From: Inediibacterium massiliense
GTDB taxonomy: Bacteria > Bacillota > Clostridia > Peptostreptococcales > Thermotaleaceae
Assembly (NCBI RefSeq): GCF_001282725.1
Contig: NZ_LN876587.1
Location: 265,494-307,038 of the forward strand
Length of the DNA stretch: 41,545 nt
Direction: 5' to 3'
The notes under the pieces are model-generated. The model searched no databases and was not told the origin of the DNA. It saw only the letters and a program-made list of their open reading frames with translations. Made by a program: the position numbers and the translations under genes. Numbering within the stretch: the stretch's first letter is position 1; the number at the start of each line of letters is the position of its first letter. Shown piece by piece: positions 8,044-15,068 of this stretch.

Positions 8044-8072
8044 AAAAAAAGAATTGGGAATCAACCCAATTC
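8044..8072 (-). terminator. rho-independent terminator of the KTSC gene
   Basis: On the minus strand, GAATTGGG, TTGATT, CCCAATTC is followed by a run of seven T. It lies 70 bases after the KTSC stop codon. Confidence 0.85.
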
Positions 8073-8142
8073 AATGTCGTTATTATTTATAATAAGGACA
8101 ATATAATAATATGATTAGATGAGTTTGTTGTATGTCTAAAAA

Positions 8143-8355
8143 TTAATGTACTTTTATATAGGGATAAGTAGTGCGAATAAAATAATTGAGATAATATCCA
8201 ATATGTTGTGAGTGAATCAAACTATCATATACAGATTTGGGGACACCATGATGCCGATAGGTTTCACCAGAAACAAAAGTAATTTCTAATACTTCTTTTT
8301 CAGAATCATAGACTATAGACGAAACATTATTTGAATGTATTTGCAGTTTTGTCAT
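8143..8355 (-). CDS. KTSC domain protein
   Basis: 70 residues starting MTKLQIHSNNVSSIVYDSEK with an AAAGGGGAG site upstream. The sequence follows the KTSC pattern: S-x-x-V-x-x-I-x-Y-D then LEITFVSGETYRHHGVPKSV and a C-terminal YFIRTTYPY. The domain is found alone or fused to RNA-processing proteins such as some lysyl-tRNA synthetases; a nucleic-acid role is assumed but unproven. It is a single-gene unit with its own terminator. Confidence 0.85.
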   Translation of the reverse strand: MTKLQIHSNNVSSIVYDSEKEVLEITFVSGETYRHHGVPKSVYDSLIHSQHIGYYLNYFIRTTYPYIKVH

Positions 8356-8540
8356 TTTTTTCTCCCCTTTACAAAAATTTAATAAAACATTTTCTTTTTA
8401 TTATACTAAAAAGAATATTAGAAATCTGTAGAATGTTGTTGAGAGATTAAAAAAAAATTCATTTTCATTTTTTATCAATGATTATATTTTATGAATATTG
8501 GAATAATACAATATAAAGTTTTTTGTAATAAATTAGTATA

Positions 8541-8569
8541 TTGACAATGAAAAAAGGATGATATAACAT
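8541..8569 (+). promoter_or_regulatory. sigma-A-type promoter of speA
   Basis: TTGACA at 8541-8546 and TAACAT at 8564-8569 are 17 bases apart, 41 bases upstream of the speA start. An alternative -10, TATAAC at 8562, would give 15 bases. Confidence 0.6.
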
Positions 8570-8609
8570 ATTCCAGACTAACTTTTTTTTGAAAAGAAGG
8601 TGGTGAAAA

Positions 8610-10061
8610 ATGCTATACAATCAAAATGTTACACCTTTATTAGATGCATTAAAAGCATATCATGAAAGAAATGTAATTCCATTTGATGTACCAGGACATA
8701 AACATGGAAAAGGAATGGAAGAATTTGGACAATTTATTGGAAAGAAAGTATTACAACTAGATGTAAATTCTATGAAATGCCTTGATAATATTAGCAATCC
8801 AATTAGTGTAATCAAAGAGGCAGAACAATTAATGGCGGATGCGTACTATGCAGATCATGCATTTTTTATAGTAAATGGAACTACTTCTGCAGTCCAAGCC
8901 ATGATTATGAGTGTATGTAAGCCTGGAGAAAAAATTATTTTACCAAGAAATGCTCATAAATCCGTTACAAATGGAATGATTTTAAGTGGAGCAGTTCCAG
9001 TATATATTCAACCTGAGACAAATGATCAATTAGGGATTGCTATGGGAGTGTCTTTAGAAAGTATAGAGATGGCTATTGCAAAAAATGTGGATGCAAAAGC
9101 TATACTCATTATTCATCCAACCTATTATGGAGCTACTTCAGATTTAAAAGGAATTGTAAAACTTGCGCATAAACATGGTATGGCAGTTTTAGTAGATGAA
9201 GCTCATGGTGCTCACTTTAGATTTCATGAGGATTTACCTAGTGAAGCTATGGAAGTAGGAGCAGATATGGCTGCTGTTAGTATGCACAAAACAGGAGGAT
9301 CATTAACCCAGAGTTCTGCTTTATTACTAAAAGAAGGACTGATTGATAGAAATACAGTAAAGACTATTTTAAATCTTACTCAGACAACAAGTGCATCCTA
9401 TATTTTAATGGCAAGTTTGGATGCAGCCAGAAAAATGCTAGCAACAAAAGGAAATGAAGTGATTTCTAAAATACTTAAAATTACTAGATGGGCAAGAGAA
9501 GAAATTAACCAAATACCAGGCTTTTATGCTTTTGGCAAAGAATTGATTGGTCAACCAGGAGTGATAAATTTTGACGAAACAAAATTAGGTATTTGTGTAG
9601 CTGGACTTGGAATTACTGGATTTGAGGCTTATGATTTATTAAGAGATGAGTATAATATTCAAGTGGAATTAGGAGATGTATTAAATATATTGGCAATTGT
9701 AAGTGTAGGAGATGATGAAAAATCACTAAAAGCTTTAGTTGAGGCTTTAAAAGATATAAGTATAAAGTATAAAGGTAGCCATATTGAATATACAAAAATT
9801 GCTCTTGAAAACCCTGAGGTGATCGTATCTCCAAGGGATGCTTTTTATGCAAGAAAAAGAATCATTCGATTAGAAGATTCAGAGGGAGAAATTAGTGGAG
9901 AATCGATTATGGCGTATCCTCCAGGAATTCCTATTGTTACACCAGGAGAAAGAATTAGTAAAGAGATGATTCAATATATTAAATTTTTGAAAAGCCAACA
10001 TAGTATGCTTACAGATACTGAGGATCCATATGTAGAGCATATAAAGGTTTTGGGTTTATAG
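8610..10061 (+). CDS. speA: arginine decarboxylase (Orn/Lys/Arg decarboxylase, fold type I, PLP)
   Basis: 483 residues, the usual length of the short Gram-positive Orn/Lys/Arg decarboxylases. PLP-site motifs: LPRNAHKSV near residues 112-120, DEAHGAHFRFH (the DxAH cofactor contact), and SMHKTGGSLTQSS with the Schiff-base lysine K227. A C-terminal domain follows from about residue 370. Lysine and arginine decarboxylases are hard to separate by sequence; arginine is favoured because agmatinase and spermidine synthase genes follow, giving arginine to agmatine to putrescine to spermidine. It has its own promoter and its own terminator, so it is a separate transcript from the speE-speB group. Confidence 0.9.
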   Translation: MLYNQNVTPLLDALKAYHERNVIPFDVPGHKHGKGMEEFGQFIGKKVLQLDVNSMKCLDNISNPISVIKEAEQLMADAYYADHAFFIVNGTTSAVQAMIMSVCKPGEKIILPRNAHKSVTNGMILSGAVPVYIQPETNDQLGIAMGVSLESIEMAIAKNVDAKAILIIHPTYYGATSDLKGIVKLAHKHGMAVLVDEAHGAHFRFHEDLPSEAMEVGADMAAVSMHKTGGSLTQSSALLLKEGLIDRNTVKTILNLTQTTSASYILMASLDAARKMLATKGNEVISKILKITRWAREEINQIPGFYAFGKELIGQPGVINFDETKLGICVAGLGITGFEAYDLLRDEYNIQVELGDVLNILAIVSVGDDEKSLKALVEALKDISIKYKGSHIEYTKIALENPEVIVSPRDAFYARKRIIRLEDSEGEISGESIMAYPPGIPIVTPGERISKEMIQYIKFLKSQHSMLTDTEDPYVEHIKVLGL

Positions 10062-10063
10062 GG

Positions 10064-10090
10064 GCGTCTAATTCTAGACGCTATTTTTCT
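10064..10090 (+). terminator. rho-independent terminator of speA
   Basis: GCGTCTA, ATTC, TAGACGC followed by TATTTTT, starting 3 bases after the speA stop. Confidence 0.88.
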
Positions 10091-10102
10091 GATATATTTT
10101 CC

Positions 10103-10215
10103 TTTAAAGTCAGTAAAAATCAATATTTACAGAGATAAAACTCTTGACATTTGGGAAAAAAATAGTATATTGAATATAGTTAAACTTTAAAGTTAGTAAA
10201 CTAAAAGTTTACTAA
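10103..10215. promoter_or_regulatory. promoter and paired operator-like sites before the cupin-HTH regulator gene
   Basis: TTGACA at 10144-10149 and TATATT at 10166-10171 form a promoter with 16-base spacing. Immediately downstream are two overlapping palindromes: AACTTTAAAGTT (10183-10194) and TTAGTAAACT-AAA-AGTTTACTAA (10193-10215). The 15-mer TTTAAAGTTAGTAAA at 10186-10200 recurs with one mismatch at 10103-10117, upstream of the -35 box. This suggests autoregulation by the HTH protein encoded 69 bases downstream, possibly through two bound sites. Confidence 0.6.
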
Positions 10216-10283
10216 TATTAAATATTTTAAAGAAATCATCTAATAAAAGTTTATAAAATAATAATTTCGAATGGAGTGCAAAA

Positions 10284-10823
10284 ATGGATATTGGGAGTAA
10301 AATTAAGAGCCTTAGAATCCTAAATGGACTCACTCAAGAAGAACTGGCCATAAGAACAGATCTTACAAAAGGATTTATTTCTCAAATTGAAAGAGATTTA
10401 ACTTCTCCGTCTATTGCCACACTTATGGATATTTTAGAGGCATTGGGAACAGATATTCGCAGATTTTTTAGTGAATCAAAAGAGCCGAAAGTTGTGTATA
10501 GAAAAGACGAAATTGTTTCTAGTGAAAATGAAAAGTTAGGAAATACCATAGATTGGTTAATTTCAAATGCACAAAAAAATAGTATGGAGCCTATTTTAAT
10601 GACTTTAAAATATGGAGGGACTAGCAATATTGAAAAACCTCATCAAGGAGAAGAATTTGGATATGTTCTTTCAGGAAGTGTCTATGTTTGTTTGGGAGAG
10701 AATCAATATAAAGTAAATAAAGGAGAAAGTTTTTATTTTAAGTCGGATCAAGAACATTATTTAAAAAATAATTCCAAAAGAAATGCAGTGGTTCTTTGGA
10801 TTTCTTCTCCACCATCATTTTAG
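10284..10823 (+). CDS. XRE-family regulator with C-terminal cupin domain
   Basis: 179 residues. The helix-turn-helix covers about residues 7-60 (LRILNGLTQEELAIRTDLTK, then SQIERDLTSPSIATL); a cupin-2 beta barrel occupies about 105-179, with HQGEEFGYVLSGSVYVCLG and a conserved H...E pattern. HTH-cupin proteins such as PuuR commonly control polyamine or amino-acid genes, with the cupin sensing a small ligand. It lies 78 bases before speE on the same strand and is probably co-transcribed with speE-speB. Polyamine sensing is inferred from context. Confidence 0.88.
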   Translation: MDIGSKIKSLRILNGLTQEELAIRTDLTKGFISQIERDLTSPSIATLMDILEALGTDIRRFFSESKEPKVVYRKDEIVSSENEKLGNTIDWLISNAQKNSMEPILMTLKYGGTSNIEKPHQGEEFGYVLSGSVYVCLGENQYKVNKGESFYFKSDQEHYLKNNSKRNAVVLWISSPPSF

Positions 10824-10901
10824 CTTGTAAAAATATATGTATGAAGGATTGGAAAATACAAAAGATATTATAAAGATACATAAAGTTAAGGAGGAAATAA
10901 T

Positions 10902-11756
10902 ATGGAATTGTGGTATACAGAAGAACATACAGAAAATGTAAGATTATCTATGAAAGTAAAACAACATCTTTATTCTAAGACAAGTCCTTTTCAACAAATA
11001 GATGTTTTAGATACTTATGATTTTGGAAGAGTACTTACAATAGATGGATTGGTTATGGTAACACAAAAGGACGAGTTTATTTATCATGATATGATTGTTC
11101 ATGTTCCTATGGCAACAAATCCTAATATAAAAAGTGTATTAGTAATAGGAGCAGGAGATGGAGGAACAGTCAGAGAGCTTACAAGATATAAAAATATAGA
11201 AAAAATCCATATGGTAGAAATTGATGAAGTGGTAGTAGAAGCTTCAAGAGAGTTTTTAGATTTTACAGCAAACAAATTAGATGATAAAAGAGTAGAGTTA
11301 TACTTTGAAGATGGGATCAAATTTGTGGAAGGAAAAGAAAATGAATATGATTTAATTATTGTAGATTCAACAGATCCTATTGGACCTGGAGAAGGGTTAT
11401 TTACTACAGAATTTTATAAAAATTGTTATAAAGCATTAACAGAAGAAGGAATTTTAGTAAATCAAAATGAAAGCCCTTATTATGAAGAAGATGCAAAAGA
11501 AATGATAAGAGCAAGTAAAAAAATTAAAAACATTTTCCCTATTGCAGAAGTTTATCAAGCTCATATTCCAACTTATCCTTCTGGACATTGGCTGTTTGGA
11601 TTTGCATCTAAAAAGCTTCATCCAGTAAAGGATTTAGATTCTAAAAAGTGGAATGATTTAGGGTTAAAAACAAAATATTATAATACAGATCTTCATGTAG
11701 GTTCCTTTGCACTACCAAATTATGTAAAGGAGATGATAGAAGCTGAAACCATCTAA
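10902..11756 (+). CDS. speE: spermidine synthase (putrescine aminopropyltransferase)
   Basis: 284 residues; transfers the aminopropyl group of decarboxylated S-adenosylmethionine to putrescine. The N-terminal beta domain contains YDFGRVLTIDGLVMVTQKDE and the tetramer-type YHDMIVHVPM; the Rossmann core has GAGDGG at residues 83-88, followed by VEIDEVVV and DSTDPIGPGEGLF, the aspartates that bind the substrates. An AAGGAGG site precedes the ATG. Its last 14 bases overlap the start of speB, indicating translational coupling. SpeD, needed for the aminopropyl donor, is not in the window. Confidence 0.95.
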   Translation: MELWYTEEHTENVRLSMKVKQHLYSKTSPFQQIDVLDTYDFGRVLTIDGLVMVTQKDEFIYHDMIVHVPMATNPNIKSVLVIGAGDGGTVRELTRYKNIEKIHMVEIDEVVVEASREFLDFTANKLDDKRVELYFEDGIKFVEGKENEYDLIIVDSTDPIGPGEGLFTTEFYKNCYKALTEEGILVNQNESPYYEEDAKEMIRASKKIKNIFPIAEVYQAHIPTYPSGHWLFGFASKKLHPVKDLDSKKWNDLGLKTKYYNTDLHVGSFALPNYVKEMIEAETI

Positions 11757-12600
11757 AAATGTACAAACCTTTTTAGGGTTTGATAATGAATATGAAACTT
11801 CTGAAATTGTAGTTTTTGGAAGTCCTTTTGATGGAACCACTTCTTTTCGTCCAGGAACTAGATTTGCACCAGCTATTATGAGAAATGAATCTTATGGACT
11901 AGAGACATATAGTCCTTATTTAGATAAAGACTTAGAAGATGTAGCTATATTTGATGCAGGAGATTTAGATTTTCCATTTGGAAATCCTAAAAAAGTATTA
12001 GATATGATCCATTCTTTTACGAAAGATATTGTAGAGGATGGAAAAATCCCTGTTATGATTGGAGGAGAGCATTTGGTGACTCTTCCAGCTGTAGAAGCTG
12101 TATATGAAAAATATAAAGATTTATATATTTTACATTTTGATGCGCATACAGATTTAAGAGAAGATTATATGGGAGAGAAATTTTCTCACGCAACAGTAAT
12201 CAAAAGAATATGGGATTTTTTAGGTGACGGTAAGATTTATCAATTTGGAATTCGTTCAGGAGAAAAAAAAGAGTTTGAATGGTCAAAAGAGCATACAAAG
12301 CTTACGAAGTTTAATTGTGAAGGGTTACAAGAAGCAGTAAAAAAAATTGGACAAGCTCCTGTATATATAACCATTGATTTAGATATTTTAGATCCGTCTA
12401 TTTTTCCTGGTACAGGTACAATTGAACCAGGAGGAATATCTTTTAAGGAAATGATGGAGGTAATCAAGACCATTATGCCATTAAATATTGTAGGGGCAGA
12501 TGTGGTTGAGCTTTCTCCTCATTATGATAATAGTGGAGTATCTACAGCTGTTGCTTGCAAAATCATAAGGGAATTGGTGCTAGCTATTTCAAAAAAATAA
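11743..12600 (+). CDS. speB: agmatinase with inferred CTG start
   Basis: Hydrolyses agmatine to putrescine and urea with a dinuclear Mn centre. Metal-site motifs are GGEH (107-110), DAHTD (133-137) and IDLDILDPSIFPGTGTIEPG. The first ATG in frame is at 11878, but it would cut off 45 residues that match the ureohydrolase N-terminus (SEIVVFGSPFDGTTSFRPGT). That frame is open back to a stop at 11737 and holds no ATG, GTG or TTG; CTG at 11743 lies 10 bases after a GGAG site inside the end of speE and gives 285 residues, a normal family length. The start is therefore an inference; the extension is strongly supported by conservation. Confidence 0.9.
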   Translation: MKPSKNVQTFLGFDNEYETSEIVVFGSPFDGTTSFRPGTRFAPAIMRNESYGLETYSPYLDKDLEDVAIFDAGDLDFPFGNPKKVLDMIHSFTKDIVEDGKIPVMIGGEHLVTLPAVEAVYEKYKDLYILHFDAHTDLREDYMGEKFSHATVIKRIWDFLGDGKIYQFGIRSGEKKEFEWSKEHTKLTKFNCEGLQEAVKKIGQAPVYITIDLDILDPSIFPGTGTIEPGGISFKEMMEVIKTIMPLNIVGADVVELSPHYDNSGVSTAVACKIIRELVLAISKK

Positions 12601-12611
12601 ATAGATTCATA

Positions 12612-12640
12612 TTGACATAAAGATAAAATATATGTTAATC
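12612..12640 (+). promoter_or_regulatory. promoter of the pyrC-pyrD unit
   Basis: TTGACA at 12612-12617 is followed 16 bases later by GTTAAT (12634-12639), a partial -10. It lies just upstream of the PyrR-binding leader. Confidence 0.5.
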
Positions 12641-12654
12641 TAAAACGAAAAGTG

Positions 12655-12766
12655 AATATCTCCTTTAAATGAGTCCTGTGAGGCTAAAAAGGATGTTTGA
12701 AAATATAACTTAGTATTGTTATATATTTTTTTAAAAAAGACCTTTTGCCTCTAGCAAAAGGTCTTT
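12655..12766 (+). promoter_or_regulatory. PyrR-dependent attenuator leader with terminator
   Basis: The stretch 12661-12693 matches the PyrR binding loop: TCCTTTAAATGAGTCC, TGTGAGGCT, then AAAAAGGA, with TCCTTT and AAAGGA closing the anti-antiterminator stem. A 13-bp terminator follows: AAAGACCTTTTGC (12736-12748), loop CTCTA, and complement to 12766. AAAAGG from the PyrR loop can instead pair with CCTTTT in the terminator, which is the expected antiterminator switch. Known behaviour: UMP-bound PyrR stabilises the first stem and so favours termination. The T-run after the terminator is short. PyrR itself is not in the window. Confidence 0.85.
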
Positions 12767-12829
12767 CATATTAAGTAAAAAGTTATATATTGGATAAAAC
12801 TATAGATAAAGAAACAGGGGAGGGATTGG

Positions 12830-14101
12830 ATGAAGATTTTGATAAAAGAGGGATGGATTGTTGATCCATCTCAAAATATAAATGAAGTATTAGATATTCT
12901 TATTGAAAATGGAAAAATAAAAAGAATAGATAAAAATATTTGTGAAGATGACTGTAAGGTTATGAATGGAAAAGGAAAATATGTAGTACCAGGACTTATT
13001 GATATGCATGTGCATTTTAGAGAACCAGGTTTTGAAGAAAAAGAGGAAATTTATACAGGGGCACATGCAGCAGTAGCAGGTGGATTTAGCAGTGTAGTAT
13101 GTATGCCTAATACAAATCCTGTTATCGATAATTTGCAAACCATAGAATATATTTATCAAAAGGCAAAAAATGCACCTTGCAATGTTTATATGATGGGAAG
13201 TATTACAAAAAAATTAGAAGGAAAAGAAATGAGTCCTTATAAAGAATTATTAGAAAAAGGAATTGTAGGAATTACAGATGATGGAAAGACTGTAATGGAC
13301 ACAAAAGTCATGTATGAAGCTCTTAAAGTAGCAAAAGATCTTGATTTATTAGTCAGTACTCATTGTGAAGATGTCAATTTAATATATGATCGATCTATTC
13401 ATAGAGGAGAGATATCTAAAAAGCTTAATTTAAAAGGCATACCAAAGGTAGCAGAAGAAAGCATTATTGTAAGAGATATTTTTCTTTCTGAAAAAACAGG
13501 AGCAAAAGTGCACATTCAACACCTTTCTACAAAAGATGGAGTGAAGATTGTAAGAGATGCAAAAAAAAGAGGAGTAAGAGTAACCTGTGAAGTAACACCC
13601 CATCACTTTTCTCTGACAGATGAAGCGATTTTAAGTCAAGGAACAAATGCAAAAATGAGTCCTCCTTTAAGAACAAAAGAAGATGTAGAAGAAATTTTAA
13701 GAGGACTTAAGGATGGAACAATAGATGTGATTGCAACAGATCATGCTCCACATACAAAAGCTGATAAAGAAAAAAACATCATAGAATCAGCTAATGGAAT
13801 TGTAGGATTAGAGACTTCATTAGGGATTGCCCTCACAGAATTGATACACAAGAAAAAGATGGATTTAATGAATCTTATTGAAAAGATGAGTACGATTCCA
13901 GCTCAACTCTTAAATATCGAAAAAGGCACTTTAAAAGTTGGTATGGATGCAGATATTACCATGATTGATTTGAATAAAGAATGGATTGTAGATAAAAATA
14001 AGTTTTTTTCAAAAGGAAGAAATACCCCATTTCATGGACAGAAATTAAAGGGTAAGGCAGTTATGACAATGGTTGGTGGAGAAATAAAATACCTAGACTA
14101 A
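12830..14101 (+). CDS. pyrC: dihydroorotase
   Basis: 423 residues, amidohydrolase of de novo pyrimidine synthesis: N-carbamoyl-aspartate to dihydroorotate. The zinc-binding H60-x-H62 is in DMHVHFREPG; further motifs are the metal-bridging region ITDDGKTV, HIQHLS, EVTPHHF and the catalytic ATDHAPHT. This is the type I (class B-like, 420-430 residue) form common in Firmicutes. It is the first gene after the PyrR attenuator and lies 16 bases before pyrD. An AGGGGAGGG site precedes the ATG. Confidence 0.96.
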   Translation: MKILIKEGWIVDPSQNINEVLDILIENGKIKRIDKNICEDDCKVMNGKGKYVVPGLIDMHVHFREPGFEEKEEIYTGAHAAVAGGFSSVVCMPNTNPVIDNLQTIEYIYQKAKNAPCNVYMMGSITKKLEGKEMSPYKELLEKGIVGITDDGKTVMDTKVMYEALKVAKDLDLLVSTHCEDVNLIYDRSIHRGEISKKLNLKGIPKVAEESIIVRDIFLSEKTGAKVHIQHLSTKDGVKIVRDAKKRGVRVTCEVTPHHFSLTDEAILSQGTNAKMSPPLRTKEDVEEILRGLKDGTIDVIATDHAPHTKADKEKNIIESANGIVGLETSLGIALTELIHKKKMDLMNLIEKMSTIPAQLLNIEKGTLKVGMDADITMIDLNKEWIVDKNKFFSKGRNTPFHGQKLKGKAVMTMVGGEIKYLD

Positions 14102-14117
14102 AGAGGAGAGAATGATC

Positions 14118-15026
14118 ATGAAAGATCCAAATTTATCTATAAAAATAGGAAATATTTTGTTGAAAAATCCAATCATGCCTGCTTCAGGGACTTTTGGTAA
14201 AGAATCTTGTGAGCTTTGTGATGTAGAAAAAATTGGGCTGATTGTACCAAAGAGTGTAACTCTTCATCCCAGAGAAGGAAATAAACTCCCAAGAGTAGTA
14301 GAAACAGCTTCAGGAATGTTAAATGCAGTAGGAATACAAAATAAAGGGATTGATGACTTTATAGAAAATATCCTTCCTTTTTATGAAAAGTATAATGTGC
14401 CTATTATGGTTAGTATATCTGGTTATAGTGTAGAAGAATTTAAAGTGATGATAGAAAAATTAAATCAAACGAATGTTCCGATGATCGAACTTAATATTTC
14501 TTGTCCTAATTTAAAAGAGGGTGGAAAAGCATTTGGAATGAGTGCAGATGATACTTATGAGATTGTACAAAAAGTTAGGGAAAATACACAAAAGGTCATT
14601 GTTCCAAAGCTGACTCCAAATGTGGAGGACATTACAATTATTGCAAAAGCTGCACAAGAAGCAGGGGCAGATGCTGTAGCTCTTACAAATACTTATATTG
14701 GAATGGCTATTGATATTCATACCAAAAGGCCAAAGCTTGGTAATATCATAGGGGGTCTTTCAGGTCCTGCTATTAAGCCTATTTCTCTTAGAATGGTTTG
14801 GCAGACAGCACAAAAGATAGATATTCCTATTATTGGAATAGGTGGAATTTCAAATTATGAAGATGCATTAGAATATATTATAGCAGGAGCTAGTGCTGTG
14901 CAAGTGGGAACTTATAATTTTGTAAATCCTAATATAATGGTTGAAATTGTAGAAGGAATCAAAAGTTACATGATTAAAAATAATATAGAGGATCTAAAAG
15001 ATTTGATCGGAAGCATAAAAATATAA
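14118..15026 (+). CDS. pyrD: dihydroorotate dehydrogenase, catalytic subunit (class 1B-like)
   Basis: 302 residues; oxidises dihydroorotate to orotate with FMN. Motifs include PASGTFGKE at the N-terminus, LNISCPNLKEGGKAFG with the catalytic cysteine of class 1 enzymes, and GIGGISNYEDALEYI in the FMN phosphate region. ATG codons occur at 14112 and 14118; the second has the better spacing (9 bases) from GGAG and is used. Class 1B enzymes normally pair with the iron-sulfur subunit PyrK, whose gene is not here, so pyrK, pyrB, pyrE and pyrF must lie elsewhere. Terminator follows directly. Confidence 0.95.
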   Translation: MKDPNLSIKIGNILLKNPIMPASGTFGKESCELCDVEKIGLIVPKSVTLHPREGNKLPRVVETASGMLNAVGIQNKGIDDFIENILPFYEKYNVPIMVSISGYSVEEFKVMIEKLNQTNVPMIELNISCPNLKEGGKAFGMSADDTYEIVQKVRENTQKVIVPKLTPNVEDITIIAKAAQEAGADAVALTNTYIGMAIDIHTKRPKLGNIIGGLSGPAIKPISLRMVWQTAQKIDIPIIGIGGISNYEDALEYIIAGASAVQVGTYNFVNPNIMVEIVEGIKSYMIKNNIEDLKDLIGSIKI

Positions 15027-15051
15027 AGACCCTAAATAAGGGTCTTTATAT
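15021..15051 (+). terminator. terminator of pyrD
   Basis: ATATAAAGACCCT and AGGGTCTTTATAT form a 13-bp stem with loop AAATA; the stop codon of pyrD is inside the stem. A nearly identical hairpin occurs at 31400-31426, at the far end of the CRISPR island. Confidence 0.85.
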
Positions 15052-15068
15052 TTGAGCTTGTAGACAGC

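Noticed and set aside
11878-12600. Agmatinase starting at the first ATG
   Set aside because: This would drop 45 conserved residues of the ureohydrolase fold; the upstream CTG start fits better.
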